Shown piece by piece: positions 45,762 through 54,765 of a DNA stretch of 64,000 bases. Below the pieces are notes generated by a model. That model had not been told where the DNA came from. It searched no databases and saw only the letters and a program-made list of their open reading frames with translations. How positions within the stretch are numbered: the first letter of the stretch is position 1; each line of letters begins with the position of its first letter. Origin of the DNA: Heterocephalus glaber (Eukaryota > Chordata > Mammalia > Rodentia > Bathyergidae); the NCBI RefSeq assembly GCF_000247695.1, contig NW_004624781.1:12280638-12344637 (forward strand), read 5' to 3'. Made by a program: the position numbers and the translations under genes.

Positions 45762-46115
45762 GGGACAGAGTATTTGAAATTGTACATCTTAGGGAAATTA
45801 TTTTTTACCATTCTGGAAGCTAGGAAATCCAAGGTCAAGGCACCATTGCCTACCTCATAATTGGCATTTTTTGCAGTCTCACATAGCAGAAGAAGGGATG
45901 AACACTGTGGTCTCAGAAGGCAGAAAGAGAGAAACAGGGAGAAGAGGGTCAAATAGGCTCCCTCATGCCCTTTTATAAGGATACTTTTCCATTCATATGA
46001 GTGGAGTCCTCATGACCTACACACATCTTAAAGGTGCCACCTCTTATTATTATTGCATCAGGAATTCAGTCTCCACATAATCGGAGGGATCCAAACCTTT
46101 ACACCTCAGCAATGT
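45762..46115 (-). mobile_element. MaLR-type LTR remnant, antisense
   Basis: ACCATTCTGGAAGCTAGGAA, ATCCAAGGTCAAGGCACC, TCCCTCATGCCCTTTTATAA, AAAGGTGCCACCTCTTATTA and TCGGAGGGATCCAAACC follow the antisense order of the older LTR type also seen at 13803-14155. Confidence 0.65.
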
Positions 46116-46317
46116 GACATCCAACCTTCCAAATCCTTGTTACTGGTATAATTCCATTTGAGGATGAAGCCTATTTTACATATGAAGGTCCATATTCTAT
46201 GTTCTCCCATTTCCCTTTTGAGCCAAAAGGGAAAGAGATTTTGAAACTTCTCATCCAAGCCACTGGGGCCACCACAGCAGGAGAGAGATGCTGGATATGG
46301 ATGAAGATATGAGCAGT

Positions 46318-46505
46318 AACTCGGGCACAGCAGGGCACACCTGTAATCCCAGCACTCTGAAAGGCGGAGGCAGGAGGATAACAACTTCAAGCCCAGGCTG
46401 GGCAACTTATTGCAACCCTGCCTCAAAAGAAAAATTTTTTAAAAGGGCTGGAGATGTAGCACAATGTGAAGACCTTTGATTTAATTCCCAGAGTATATGG
46501 TGGTG
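46318..46505 (+). mobile_element. B1-dID composite SINE, sense
   Basis: GGGCACACCTGTAATCCCAG, AGGCGGAGGCAGGAGGATAA and CTTCAAGCCCAGGCTGGGCA make the B1 half. A linker AAAATTTTTTAAAAGGGCTG leads into the ID half, GGAGATGTAGCACAATGTGA then TTTAATTCCCAGAGTA. Confidence 0.9.
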
Positions 46506-46529
46506 GAGATATGAACAATAAAAATTACA

Positions 46530-46701
46530 ATTTATTGACTGTTTTCTGTGTACTGGACACTACTTTAAGAGCTTTTTATACATCTCATTTAATCTTCAGA
46601 ACAGCCCAATATGATGATTTCTTTTCCTCACGCTTTTTTTAATTTTGAAGAATAATGAAATGGGTTTATAAGTTTGAGACACTAAGAAACTTGCCTGTGA
46701 T
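46530..46701 (-). mobile_element. MIR SINE, antisense, first part (split by L1)
   Basis: TGTGTACTGGACACTACTTT, CATCTCATTTAATCTTCAGA and TTTGAGACACTAAGAAACTT form one side of an antisense MIR. It continues at 48550 with CTTGCCTGTGATGTCACAGC. The join is broken at an 18-bp TSD by the L1 at 46702-48549. Confidence 0.82.
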
Positions 46702-46706
46702 CCAGC

Positions 46707-47201
46707 ATGCTCCAGCACATCTGCTGGATGCTGGAGATGGGTCCTGGGTTGCAGGGAGCCCCACCCCATCCAGCCCACGCCAGGTACATCGGCCCCATTG
46801 AGCCCATGCCCACGGCGGCAATCCACTTAGCCACACGGGCACCTGCAGGATCCCCATCCCCCCACTCCCCCCTTCTCTGGCCTCTTGGCTGTACAGCCAC
46901 CCGGTTCCACACTACAAAGACACAGGGGACACCAGACCACCAGACCACCATACTGGGTAAGTTAGAGGGATCATCACCTCCCATAGGAACCTGGACGATC
47001 TTCAGGGGAAAGGCAGCTGGAACCTGCAATAGAACCTTGCAAAGTTCAACACTACAGGAGGACAGAGAGCTCAACTTGGGACTTGCAGCCAGAAATCTGC
47101 CTGAATCTCACGGGTCTGCAACTGGCTGGCTGAGACTCATTGACTTATATCCGCATAGTGCTGCCCGTGTTGTCTATTGTGATAGCAGAGACATACCCTG
47201 A
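46707..47201 (+). other. 164-codon open frame inside the L1 5' UTR
   Basis: The longest open frame in the window starts five bases inside the L1 insert and ends well before ORF1. It shows no domain I recognise; it is Pro/Thr/Ala-rich with scattered Trp. L1 5' UTRs can carry extra frames (ORF0 in primates lies on the opposite strand), but no function can be claimed. An overlapping 130-codon frame runs antisense at 46682-47074. Confidence 0.3.
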
Positions 47202-47976
47202 AGGAGAGCCTTCATTTTCATTTTTATTTTTTATTTCCAAAATTAGTATTATTGGTTTGGGGATTTTTTTCCTCTCTTATTTTTAACTTTTTTTCCTACT
47301 CTTTGCAAATTTTTGTTTTTCTCTTCTGTTTTTCTTCTTTCTTTTCCCTTTCCTTTCTCTCTCTCTCTCTCTCTCACACTCACTCTCTTGCTGTCCCACA
47401 TTGTACATCATCTCCCTTTTTGCTCCTGTTCTGGCCCTAATTCAGATTTCTTCTTTATTTTTCTTTTATTCTCTTTTTCCTCCTCTCACCTGTGTCCTCT
47501 GGCTTCACTGATAACCTTCCCCTATCCTTCTACCTATCTATTCCTCCCTTCTCAACTCCTTCTAATTCCCCATCCCGAAGGGTAAAGTTGCTACATTGAA
47601 GAGTTTATTCACTATAAACATATGTTGGGTTGGTCCTCGATTTTGATTTAATTCACACAGTTAAAGGTGATAGATTAATAACTACCACAAATTGTCATTT
47701 TCTAAGATGTACTTGATGCTATGGGGTTGCTGATTGTATCACTTGGGCTAAGGTGTTGTTATTGATCTAGTCAGTGGTCCTTCCTGGTATAATGAAAATG
47801 AGATAGCCTCAGAGTCATTAGAGACTCAAAACCTAGAGACCAGCTATATCTGGAAGACACCTCTGAGAAGCAATCATTCCATAAGGGTTCTAATTACAAG
47901 CAACAAAGATACTTACAATAAGCAATTTCGAAGTGTCAACCCAGGAATTAAACCAAGGGCAGTACCAAACACAAAA

Positions 47977-48549
47977 ATGAGAAGACATTTAAGCAAGGCA
48001 TAAACTCAGACTTTCACCCCACCAAGGGTAAACTCTGGAGGAAACGAGGTGGAAAAGTCTGATAATCAACTACCTGGACACCCTGAACTGATAGTACAGG
48101 AAGTAACAAAACAGATGAATGAGGCTTTAGAAAAATTCAAAGCAGAAATAATCTCCCAGATAACTACAGAGATGATGAGCAGAGTGAAAGACATGATTAG
48201 AGGCTCTAGAAGAGAAACAGATAAAAAAAATAGATCTTAGAACCATGCCAGAAGCCATGAATGCCCAGCATAAGAAAGAAATGGAAAGCATGATCGCCCA
48301 ACATAAGCAAGAAATGGAATCCATAAAACACATTCAAACAGATATTCAGGAGATTAGAAACTCCACTGAAAGCATGCAGAACAGATTAAGGGAATCTGAA
48401 GATAGAATAGCAGATATAGAAGATAGGATCGTGGTTAAGGACTATGAAAACAGAGATTTCTTAAAAATAGTAAGGGAACACAAGAAATCAATCCAGCAGC
48501 TGCTGGACAATGCAAAGAAGAATAACATAAGGCTGATAGGAGTCCACGA
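47977..48549 (+). pseudogene. L1 ORF1 pseudogene, N-terminal half
   Basis: ORF1p is the L1 RNA-binding, trimeric coiled-coil chaperone that coats L1 RNA. The frame starts ATG at 47977 (MRRHLSKA). A stop lies at codon 9 (48001-48003), then the same frame runs on to a stop at 48238-48240. At the A8 run near 48225-48232 it shifts, and ORF1 sequence continues from 48245 in the next frame. The coiled coil is visible as heptads, with a duplicated 11-residue unit (48263-48295 and 48296-48328, AQHKKEMESMI and AQHKQEMESIK). The start of the RNA-recognition domain, NNIRLIGVHE, lies just before the break at 48549. Frame shift, early stop and loss of the C-terminal half make it non-functional. Confidence 0.92.
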
Positions 48550-48660
48550 AAGAAACTTGCCTGTGATGTCACAGCTAGTGTGCACCAGGACCCACAGGCT
48601 TCTGCCTGGATCTGAGTCTAGGCTCCTAACCAGCTCACTCAAGAATAGCTCGTGACACAG
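48550..48660 (-). mobile_element. MIR SINE, antisense, second part
   Basis: AACTTGCCTGTGATGTCACA, GCTAGTGTGCACCAGGACCC, CTTCTGCCTGGATCTGAGTC and TAGGCTCCTAACCAGCTC continue the antisense MIR started at 46530. The C-terminal residues of the open frame ending at 48655 are read from this MIR, not from L1. Confidence 0.85.
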
Positions 48661-49113
48661 TGAAGAGGAGAAAAGAAGAAATATATTTATTCCTCAAATG
48701 TGGGAGGTGGTCCGAGGAGAGTAGCAGTCTCTACTACAATTTGGTCAAGAATTTCCTGGCAAGTATAGTATTGAAACTGTGAGTGTGAAATTCCTCCAGT
48801 ATTCCAACAGCAGGCTTCCAGGTGAAGACCCTGTCCAAATATCTCCCTCCTAATTAGTCAAAAGCTCTATGGAGGAAGACTTGTTTCTCCCCCGTTTCTC
48901 TCAGCAGCCCCAGGTGTGTTTGGGGAGGTCAGTAAGGAAACAGTGGCAGGACTAAGGAGAAACAGAACATTTCTGAGATTCACAAGAGTGCAGATGCTTC
49001 TCAAATTAGGCAAAAATTATCCCTTGTTCATAGCTCAGCTCCCAAATGGCCCAGGCAAGGAAATCACTCCCTGCTGCTGAATGGAGTTAAGGGTTCAGCT
49101 CCCTCAAGGCAGC
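48661..49113. other. Unassigned non-coding stretch
   Basis: No recognised gene. AAATATATTTATTCCTCAAA at 48682-48701 reads as AATAAATA on the minus strand, which suggested an LTR, but no ends could be found. Confidence 0.35.
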
Positions 49114-49128
49114 AGGTAATGATATCTT

Positions 49129-50156
49129 TTTTTTAATAACTTTATTATCAAACACATACACATACAAAAAGTTAAAACCATTCAAAGAAGAATAATGCAA
49201 GAGGAAAAAAACTACAACAATATTCAAATACAGTAGAACTCAACCAAAACAAAACTGAAGAGCACTTAAACATTTTTCCATGTAACTTTTAAAAAAGCAT
49301 CTCAAGCACCAACAAGACACCAGAGGATGTGATTTGTTTCAGAAAGGTCCCCAAAACCAACACTGAACAAATAATGATCTGGAAAGAAAACTCCAGTTAG
49401 TTAGCAGACTCCACATAAGCCAAACTTCACCCCAATTTAAATTTCAATACAGTCATATGACACACAATGGAAACACGATCTGAGAAATATGTTATTAGGC
49501 CATTTCATCTGTGTGTATACTTAATTACACTTTCAGTTTCTCACACTAGAGAAACTATTCAGTATTTACACATACGTGTCGTATTTATTTCACTTAAGAG
49601 GATGGCCTCAATATGCATCCATTTAGCTATAAATGTCTCTAGTTTCTCATTCTTTATGGCTGAGTAGTACTCCATTTTATAAAAAAACCACATCTTTATC
49701 CAGTTTCCAGTTGATGGGCACTTGGGCTGTTTCCAAGCTTTAGCTATTACAAACTGTGCCACTACAAACATGAGTGCACATATATCACTGTGGTAAGATT
49801 ATTTTAATTCTTTTGTGAAGATACCCAGCAAGAGGATAGCTGGGTCGAATGGGACCTCTAGTCCTAGTTCTTTGAGGTGTCTCCATACTGATTTCCACAG
49901 TGGTTGCACCAGTCTGCCCTCCCACCAACATGCAGAAGGGTTCCTTTCTCTCCACAAGAACGCCAGCATTTGTTACTAGATTATTTCTTAATAGCAGTCA
50001 TTCTTTCTGGGGTGAGGTGAAATCTCAGTGTTGTTTTCATCTGCATCTCTCAAATAACCACTGATGTTGAACATTTTTACATGTATTTGTTTGCTGCTTT
50101 TACTTCTTTGTCTGAGAAATGTCTGTTCATTTCAGATGCCCATTTTTGAATTGGGT
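49129..50156 (-). mobile_element. L1 3' end, antisense, 5'-truncated, with TSD
   Basis: On the minus strand this is the ORF2 C-terminal region (50156 down to about 49559) followed by a 3' UTR (about 49558-49137) with AATAAAG and an A tail, seen as T8 at 49127-49134. Characteristic ORF2 residues, YKMEYYSAIKNEKLETFIAK, are encoded near 49600-49690. TSDs with two mismatches: AGGTAATGATATCTT at 49114-49128 and AGGTAACAATATCTT at 50157-50171. Frames are broken; it is a dead 1-kb copy. Confidence 0.95.
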
Positions 50157-50171
50157 AGGTAACAATATCTT

Positions 50172-50689
50172 AATCTACATCACATTAGACCATTTCCCAC
50201 CCCATTATCCCAGAGTGGTTCCTAAACAAGGGTGGGGGCACTCATCCTGCTGGTGGTGCACTGGGTCCTGGGGGAAGGGGTCTGGGTTTCTGTCCCACCT
50301 TCATTCCAACAGGACAAAGAGTCGTCCTTCAACCCACGTCTCTTCCACTGGTCAGTTTTTATTGGATAAAAAGAACATTTAAACCAAATTAGAATTCTTC
50401 AAAGGGAAGGGTTGTATAGTTGGCTCATCTAAAGCACATGGCTCTGTAGCTTAGAGTAATCTGTTTCAGCCAGAGGTGCTTGGCAGCCCCTAGAAACCTC
50501 CCTGCAGACCCCAGGGACGGATGTTTGTTCTTTGCCCAGAGCTGTGCAGGAGGTGGCCTGGCAGTAGGATCCCTGGGCACCTCGTGGGCTCACTGCAAAG
50601 CCAGAATGAGCTGATGTCCACAGCAGATGAGAGCTGCACAGGACACACAGATAGTGACCAGTGCCAGCTGCTGTAAATGGCAACCACCC
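50172..50689. other. Unassigned non-coding stretch
   Basis: No recognised gene or repeat. Confidence 0.4.
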
Positions 50690-50800
50690 TGTCCTGATCG
50701 GGGTACTGCTAAGGACGCTGAGAGCGTGAAATGTAAGGTGACCTTCTCAAGGTCACACAGAAAGCCACAGTAGGGTTGGAAATGGAACCCAAGACTCATG
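50690..50800 (-). mobile_element. MIR remnant, antisense
   Basis: GGTGACCTTCTCAAGGTCAC, ACAGAAAGCCACAGTAGGGT and GGAAATGGAACCCAAGACTC fit the antisense MIR core. Confidence 0.7.
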
Positions 50801-52740
50801 GTTCTTTTAATATTTCACTCATTTACACAACCACCCTTTGCTAAGTTCTTCATTCTGTTCAGGCCATGGGTGAAGACACGACAGTGGAAAGGACAGAGGA
50901 AACCCAGCAGGAGCTCCTTCTTTATGCACAGGGAAAATGTGACCCATATATGTCATACGGATGGCAACTGGCTGGGGTCCAAAGGTGGCTTTCAAGAACG
51001 CAGGTAGTTTTGAAATTTGCACTGGATAAAGTCAATAGGAGTGACTCCTGCTACCAATTTATTAAAGCTATTTATTTAAATATTTATGGAGTATTTATAC
51101 AGTTCACCTCATACTCAAGTATTTTCTAAAAAGTGGTTGCACACATGGGCCACGTCTTGCCAGCCACTCCTGGCAGCAATGGTCCTTGTAGAAACTCCCC
51201 ACAGCACGCCCTGCTCCTCCCACGCCATTTGTTCCATTTTTTCAAGACTGCCTCCCAGAAGATATTAGGATATTGGGGACCAGCTTTCTGCTCTTACATA
51301 TGCCAGCCTTTCCTTCCTTCCATCCTTTTCTTCCTGCCCCTCCCTTCTCTTCCCTTCCCCTCTTCTCCCCCTCGTGAGGAGCACCCAGTTAATGAACAAG
51401 GACCTTAAGTAATCAGAATCCCCTCAGAAACAATATTACACATTCTGTTGATCAAGACTTCCCAGATGTGGATCTGGGAAACTCAATTTCTCTAAAATGG
51501 GTAACAAGAAGACTTGGTGAGGTGCTGGAGAAATTGAGGCATTTGAATTCCACTGACTCCCTGGAAAGTGACAAAAGTTCCCCTAGCCTGGATCTCATGA
51601 GGCACCCTGTAGACAGCTAGGAAGGTTGTCACTTCACACTTAAGAGTCAGGAACTAAGGATACCCATGGATGGTACAGAAAATTGAATTTTATCAGGGAG
51701 GCTGGGGCTGCCTGAAGTGAATGTGTTTCTTCCTTCTTTCTCTGCTGTGAACTTACCCAGCAGCTGTGCCTGAATTTAGAAGCTTTCTTTTCTAGAATTT
51801 GTATCCATCAGGATGAGCAGATATAACTGATTTAATATAAAGCTATGTAAAAGCCAATAAGTCTTCATTCATTCATTTGCTCAGCACCTCTTCGGCACCA
51901 TGTGCCAGCAGCTGTGAAGAGCAGGTGACACCTGAGATTTCCCTGAGAGGCGAGCACAGGACAAGGAGCAGCTGCGACCTCACCAGCTCCTCTGACCATG
52001 CGCTGCTAGTGCCCTGAGGGTGCCATGACCCCACTGCTCCCTATGATACCACCAGGACGTCTGTCCACCTTCAGTCCTTGCTCCTAATATCCTGACCAGT
52101 CCCCCAAAGTTTGCTCACCAAGCAGTGCTTTGGTGATGATGAAGCGAGCTAACGCGCGTGGCAAGTGCTTTGTACCTGGGGAGGAGCCTGGAAACATGGT
52201 GCTCTACTGTGCACGTGCTGGCATCTCCAGGGTGGGAAATTGAGACTGTGATACTGGCAACCCCAGGTGCATGGTAAGCTTCACCTATTTATATATTTTA
52301 GGGGAAAATAATGGATGTGTCACTATTTACATGTGTGAGAGAGTCTAGGAAAGCACAAGGGGAAAGAAATTTAGACACAGTATAAAATAGTACATGAAAG
52401 CACTCTTCCTGCTCCTCAGCTGTGTCAGACTCAACTTGTAAAGCCTCCTACAGAGCTTGGGAAGTGCATCACTTGCTTCTTTCTGTTCTGGCTGTTTGAA
52501 ATGGAAAGCTGTATCTTGGAAGTACATGTGTCTGTTTACATGTCTGCCTGTAACTCATTGACATCAACTCAAAGAAGAGAGCCAGGAATGTCCTTAATGC
52601 CAGGGCACTGGCCATCCTGGTTCTTCTCTGGCTGCTCTGGCCTGGGGCTTTCCAGACTGAGCCATGGTCATGCCATAGCTGCATGGCAGGGAAAGGACTA
52701 CCGGGTCAGGGCACCAGGACATTTTAGTTCCTTCGACAGT
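50801..52740. other. Unassigned non-coding stretch
   Basis: No exon or confident transposon. TTCATTCATTCATTTGCTCA at 51866-51885, followed by GCACC...ATGTGCCAGCAGCTGTG, is an L2/MIR-like 3' motif but too short to delimit. A pyrimidine-rich patch lies at 51305-51375. Confidence 0.4.
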
Positions 52741-52741
52741 T

Positions 52742-52922
52742 TTATTTTTTCTTTTTGCAGTACCGGGGATTGAACCCAGGGCTTTTGTACTAACCTACAT
52801 CCTTAGCTCTTTGCATATTTCTTTTTATTTTGAGACAAGGTCTCACTAAGTCATTAACTTGCTCAGACTGGGCTCAAACTTACAATCCTCCTGTCTCACC
52901 CTCCCAAACTATAGCATATCCT
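52742..52922 (-). mobile_element. B1-dID composite SINE, antisense
   Basis: GCAGTACCGGGGATTGAACC and CCTACATCCTTAGCTC are the reversed ID half. TTTTGAGACAAGGTCTCACT, TTGCTCAGACTGGGCTCAAA and ATCCTCCTGTCTCACCCTCC are the reversed B1 half. Confidence 0.9.
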
Positions 52923-54322
52923 TAAGGGAGTCTCCACACTCCAAGTGGCATGAAAAACTGAGCTAGCCAAGTTGTCATCCTTCCTAAGGGATAGGAGCAG
53001 AACAGGAACAGGAAATGGAGTCAAGAGGGCCAGAGCCAGGGATTGTGGGACCTGGGGACTGTGGGAGAGAGAGGAGCCCAGAAAAGACTAGGCACAGCTA
53101 CCTGGCACTTTGTTGGGAATGAAGCCACAATGCCCGGACCCCCTTCTGACTGGTGGGGGGGTCTGAGGGACCCTGAATTAAAGACTGAGAATCAGCAGTG
53201 GACAGCTGCCCTCGAATAACTCCTAATCTCCTGCCTGCTGAGCCTGCCCCCACCTTGAGGCCCAGCTTTCCCTGTGGAGGGTAGCCTTGTCTCCACGGGT
53301 CCATGAGTCCACTGTTTCTCCAGAGTATCATCAGCACCTGCAGCTTTTCCCCAAAAACAGCCCTTGAATTTCTTTTCAATGCATAGTGTATGCTCAGAAG
53401 GAGCCTACACCACGACTGTATAATTCTGCTGACCCTGGGCAAGAGGCACAGGGGACCAGTCTGGGGTTGATTGCTGTGTGGCCACTCTGGGAAGACTCCA
53501 TCTCATGCCTCAGACACTCTCCTTCACTTCACCTGCTGAACATTGGACCCCAGTGATCGGATCCCATGTCTCGTTCAAGCTCAGCTGCCTATGTGGCTGG
53601 CCTGGGCCTTTAATCTAGGTCCTTCATTCATATCAATTGGTAAGTAGCTCTGAGAGTTCCAGTTTTATTCCCCCAAAATGTGCTTATTCCCCTGTATTTG
53701 AGTGAATATGAAAAATTAGCATCAGCTTTCTTTCTTGGATTTTCAGTTCACTGGATGGATTTGAACCTTTGGACTGCTCTGTTGGAGGAGTGAAGTGAGA
53801 CTCTTGGGACTGTCCCCTCTAATAAGAGTGTCTTTTAGAATAGGAGCAAAACTTTCTAGAGCAACTAGAAACAGGCTAGAAAGCTGGGTGGCCAGCACAA
53901 GGTTAGGCACTGGGGGAGAGTTATTTGTTATCAGCTGCAGCACATATACTAAAAAAGAGGACCCATGAGGTGCGTGAGGCCAACAACTTTTCTGGGATCC
54001 TTTATTACCAGAGACTCTAAGACGGCTCACTGGGTTCTTGCCTCCACTCCCAACTAACATCACCATTAGCTGTCTCAACAGGTCCCCAGCCAGCACCTCT
54101 CTGAGGATGGTCTGACAGGTTCCTCCTGTGGACATCAAACCCCCTCTTCTGTGTGTGGTCCTCTGGTTTGGTAAGAAACACACCAGAAAGCCAGAGAATC
54201 AACTGGGAGGTAAGTGTACAGTTCTGTTGAGAACGGACTCAAATTCTTTCAAGACTTGTGAGGAAAAGCATCTGAGTCCTGGGAAGAGGAAAATCAGAAA
54301 AACAATTGGAAACAATTGGTAG
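52923..54322. other. Unassigned non-coding stretch
   Basis: A 146-codon minus frame at 53743-54183 and a 114-codon minus frame at 53098-53442 have no recognisable motif. A short U6-like match lies near 53937 (see its own entry). Confidence 0.4.
53937..53954 (+). other. Short match to the 5' part of U6 snRNA
   Basis: GCAGCACATATACTAAAA is identical to the segment just after the 5' stem of U6. Upstream bases match partly and downstream bases do not match well. It could be a truncated U6 retrocopy or chance. There is no U6 promoter. Confidence 0.25.
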
Positions 54323-54339
54323 CTGTTGTTTTGTTTTTA

Positions 54340-54432
54340 TAATTCTTTTTTTGTTTTTGGTACCGGGGATGAAACCCGGGACCTTGTGCTTGCGCTGCAG
54401 GCAGTGGAACCACTGAGCTAAATCCCCGGCCC
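54340..54432 (-). mobile_element. ID SINE, antisense
   Basis: TTTTTGGTACCGGGGATGAA is the reversed 3' end; CACTGAGCTAAATCCCCGGC is the reversed 5' end. TSDs CTGTTGTTTTGTTTTTA at 54323-54339 and CTGTTGTCTTGTTTTTA at 54433-54449 differ at one base. High similarity to the copy at 57742. Confidence 0.95.
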
Positions 54433-54639
54433 CTGTTGTCTTGTTTTTAATAGCAAATACAAGTTTAAGTCAAAATTTAACAACATCATCTACTTAAATC
54501 CTAAAATGACAGCAGTCTTCGTTATTTTCCTGCAGCCAATTGTCTAGACTCACTGCTAGGTCCTACAGATATAGATCTTTGCAGACAGGAGCACAACAGA
54601 CGAAGACCCTGTCCTCACAGAACTCCATCCAGAAGGGAC

Positions 54640-54765
54640 CTCAGAGCTTCTTCTGTAGATGAAGACAGCAAAGCTCAGGAAAAGGAGAAATGATTTTCCA
54701 AAGATCACACAGCTAATCAGAGGCTGTGTTATCACCAGAACCCAGGGTAGCTGGCTTTCCAAGAG
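54640..54765 (-). mobile_element. MIR remnant, antisense
   Basis: TAGATGAAGACAGCAAAGCT, TTTTCCAAAGATCACACAGC and CCAGAACCCAGGGTAGCTGG follow the antisense MIR order. Confidence 0.75.

Larger units (their letters stand above)
46702..48549 (+). mobile_element. L1 5' portion (5' UTR and half of ORF1), flanked by an 18-bp TSD
   Basis: The insert holds about 1275 bp of 5' UTR-like sequence (46702-47976) followed by L1 ORF1 broken off near the start of its RNA-binding domain. An exact 18-bp repeat, AAGAAACTTGCCTGTGAT, bounds it at 46684-46701 and 48550-48567. MIR sequence runs on each side, so the repeat is the target-site duplication and both element ends are known. No ORF2, 3' UTR or poly(A) is present. 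The 5' end opens with a hairpin (CCAGCATGCTCCAGCA pairs imperfectly with TGCTGGATGCTGG, 46702-46734). The region 47330-47560 is pyrimidine-rich. I am sure of the ORF1 identity and the TSD; that the 5' boundary equals the family's true 5' end is inference. Confidence 0.88.

Noticed and set aside
48245..48655. 136-codon frame as an independent coiled-coil gene
   Set aside because: It is L1 ORF1 out of frame with its own start, and its last residues are read from MIR sequence after the L1 break.
48557..49113. An antisense retroviral LTR directly joined to the L1
   Set aside because: First considered because of AATAAA-like sequence on the minus strand, but 48550-48660 matches the second half of the split MIR and no LTR ends or TSD were found.
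49559..49771. Minus-strand frame containing EYYSAIKNEK as a host gene
   Set aside because: These are standard L1 ORF2 C-terminal residues within a truncated L1.
53098..54183. Minus-strand frames of 114 and 146 codons as exons
   Set aside because: No known motif and no supporting splice structure that I could establish.
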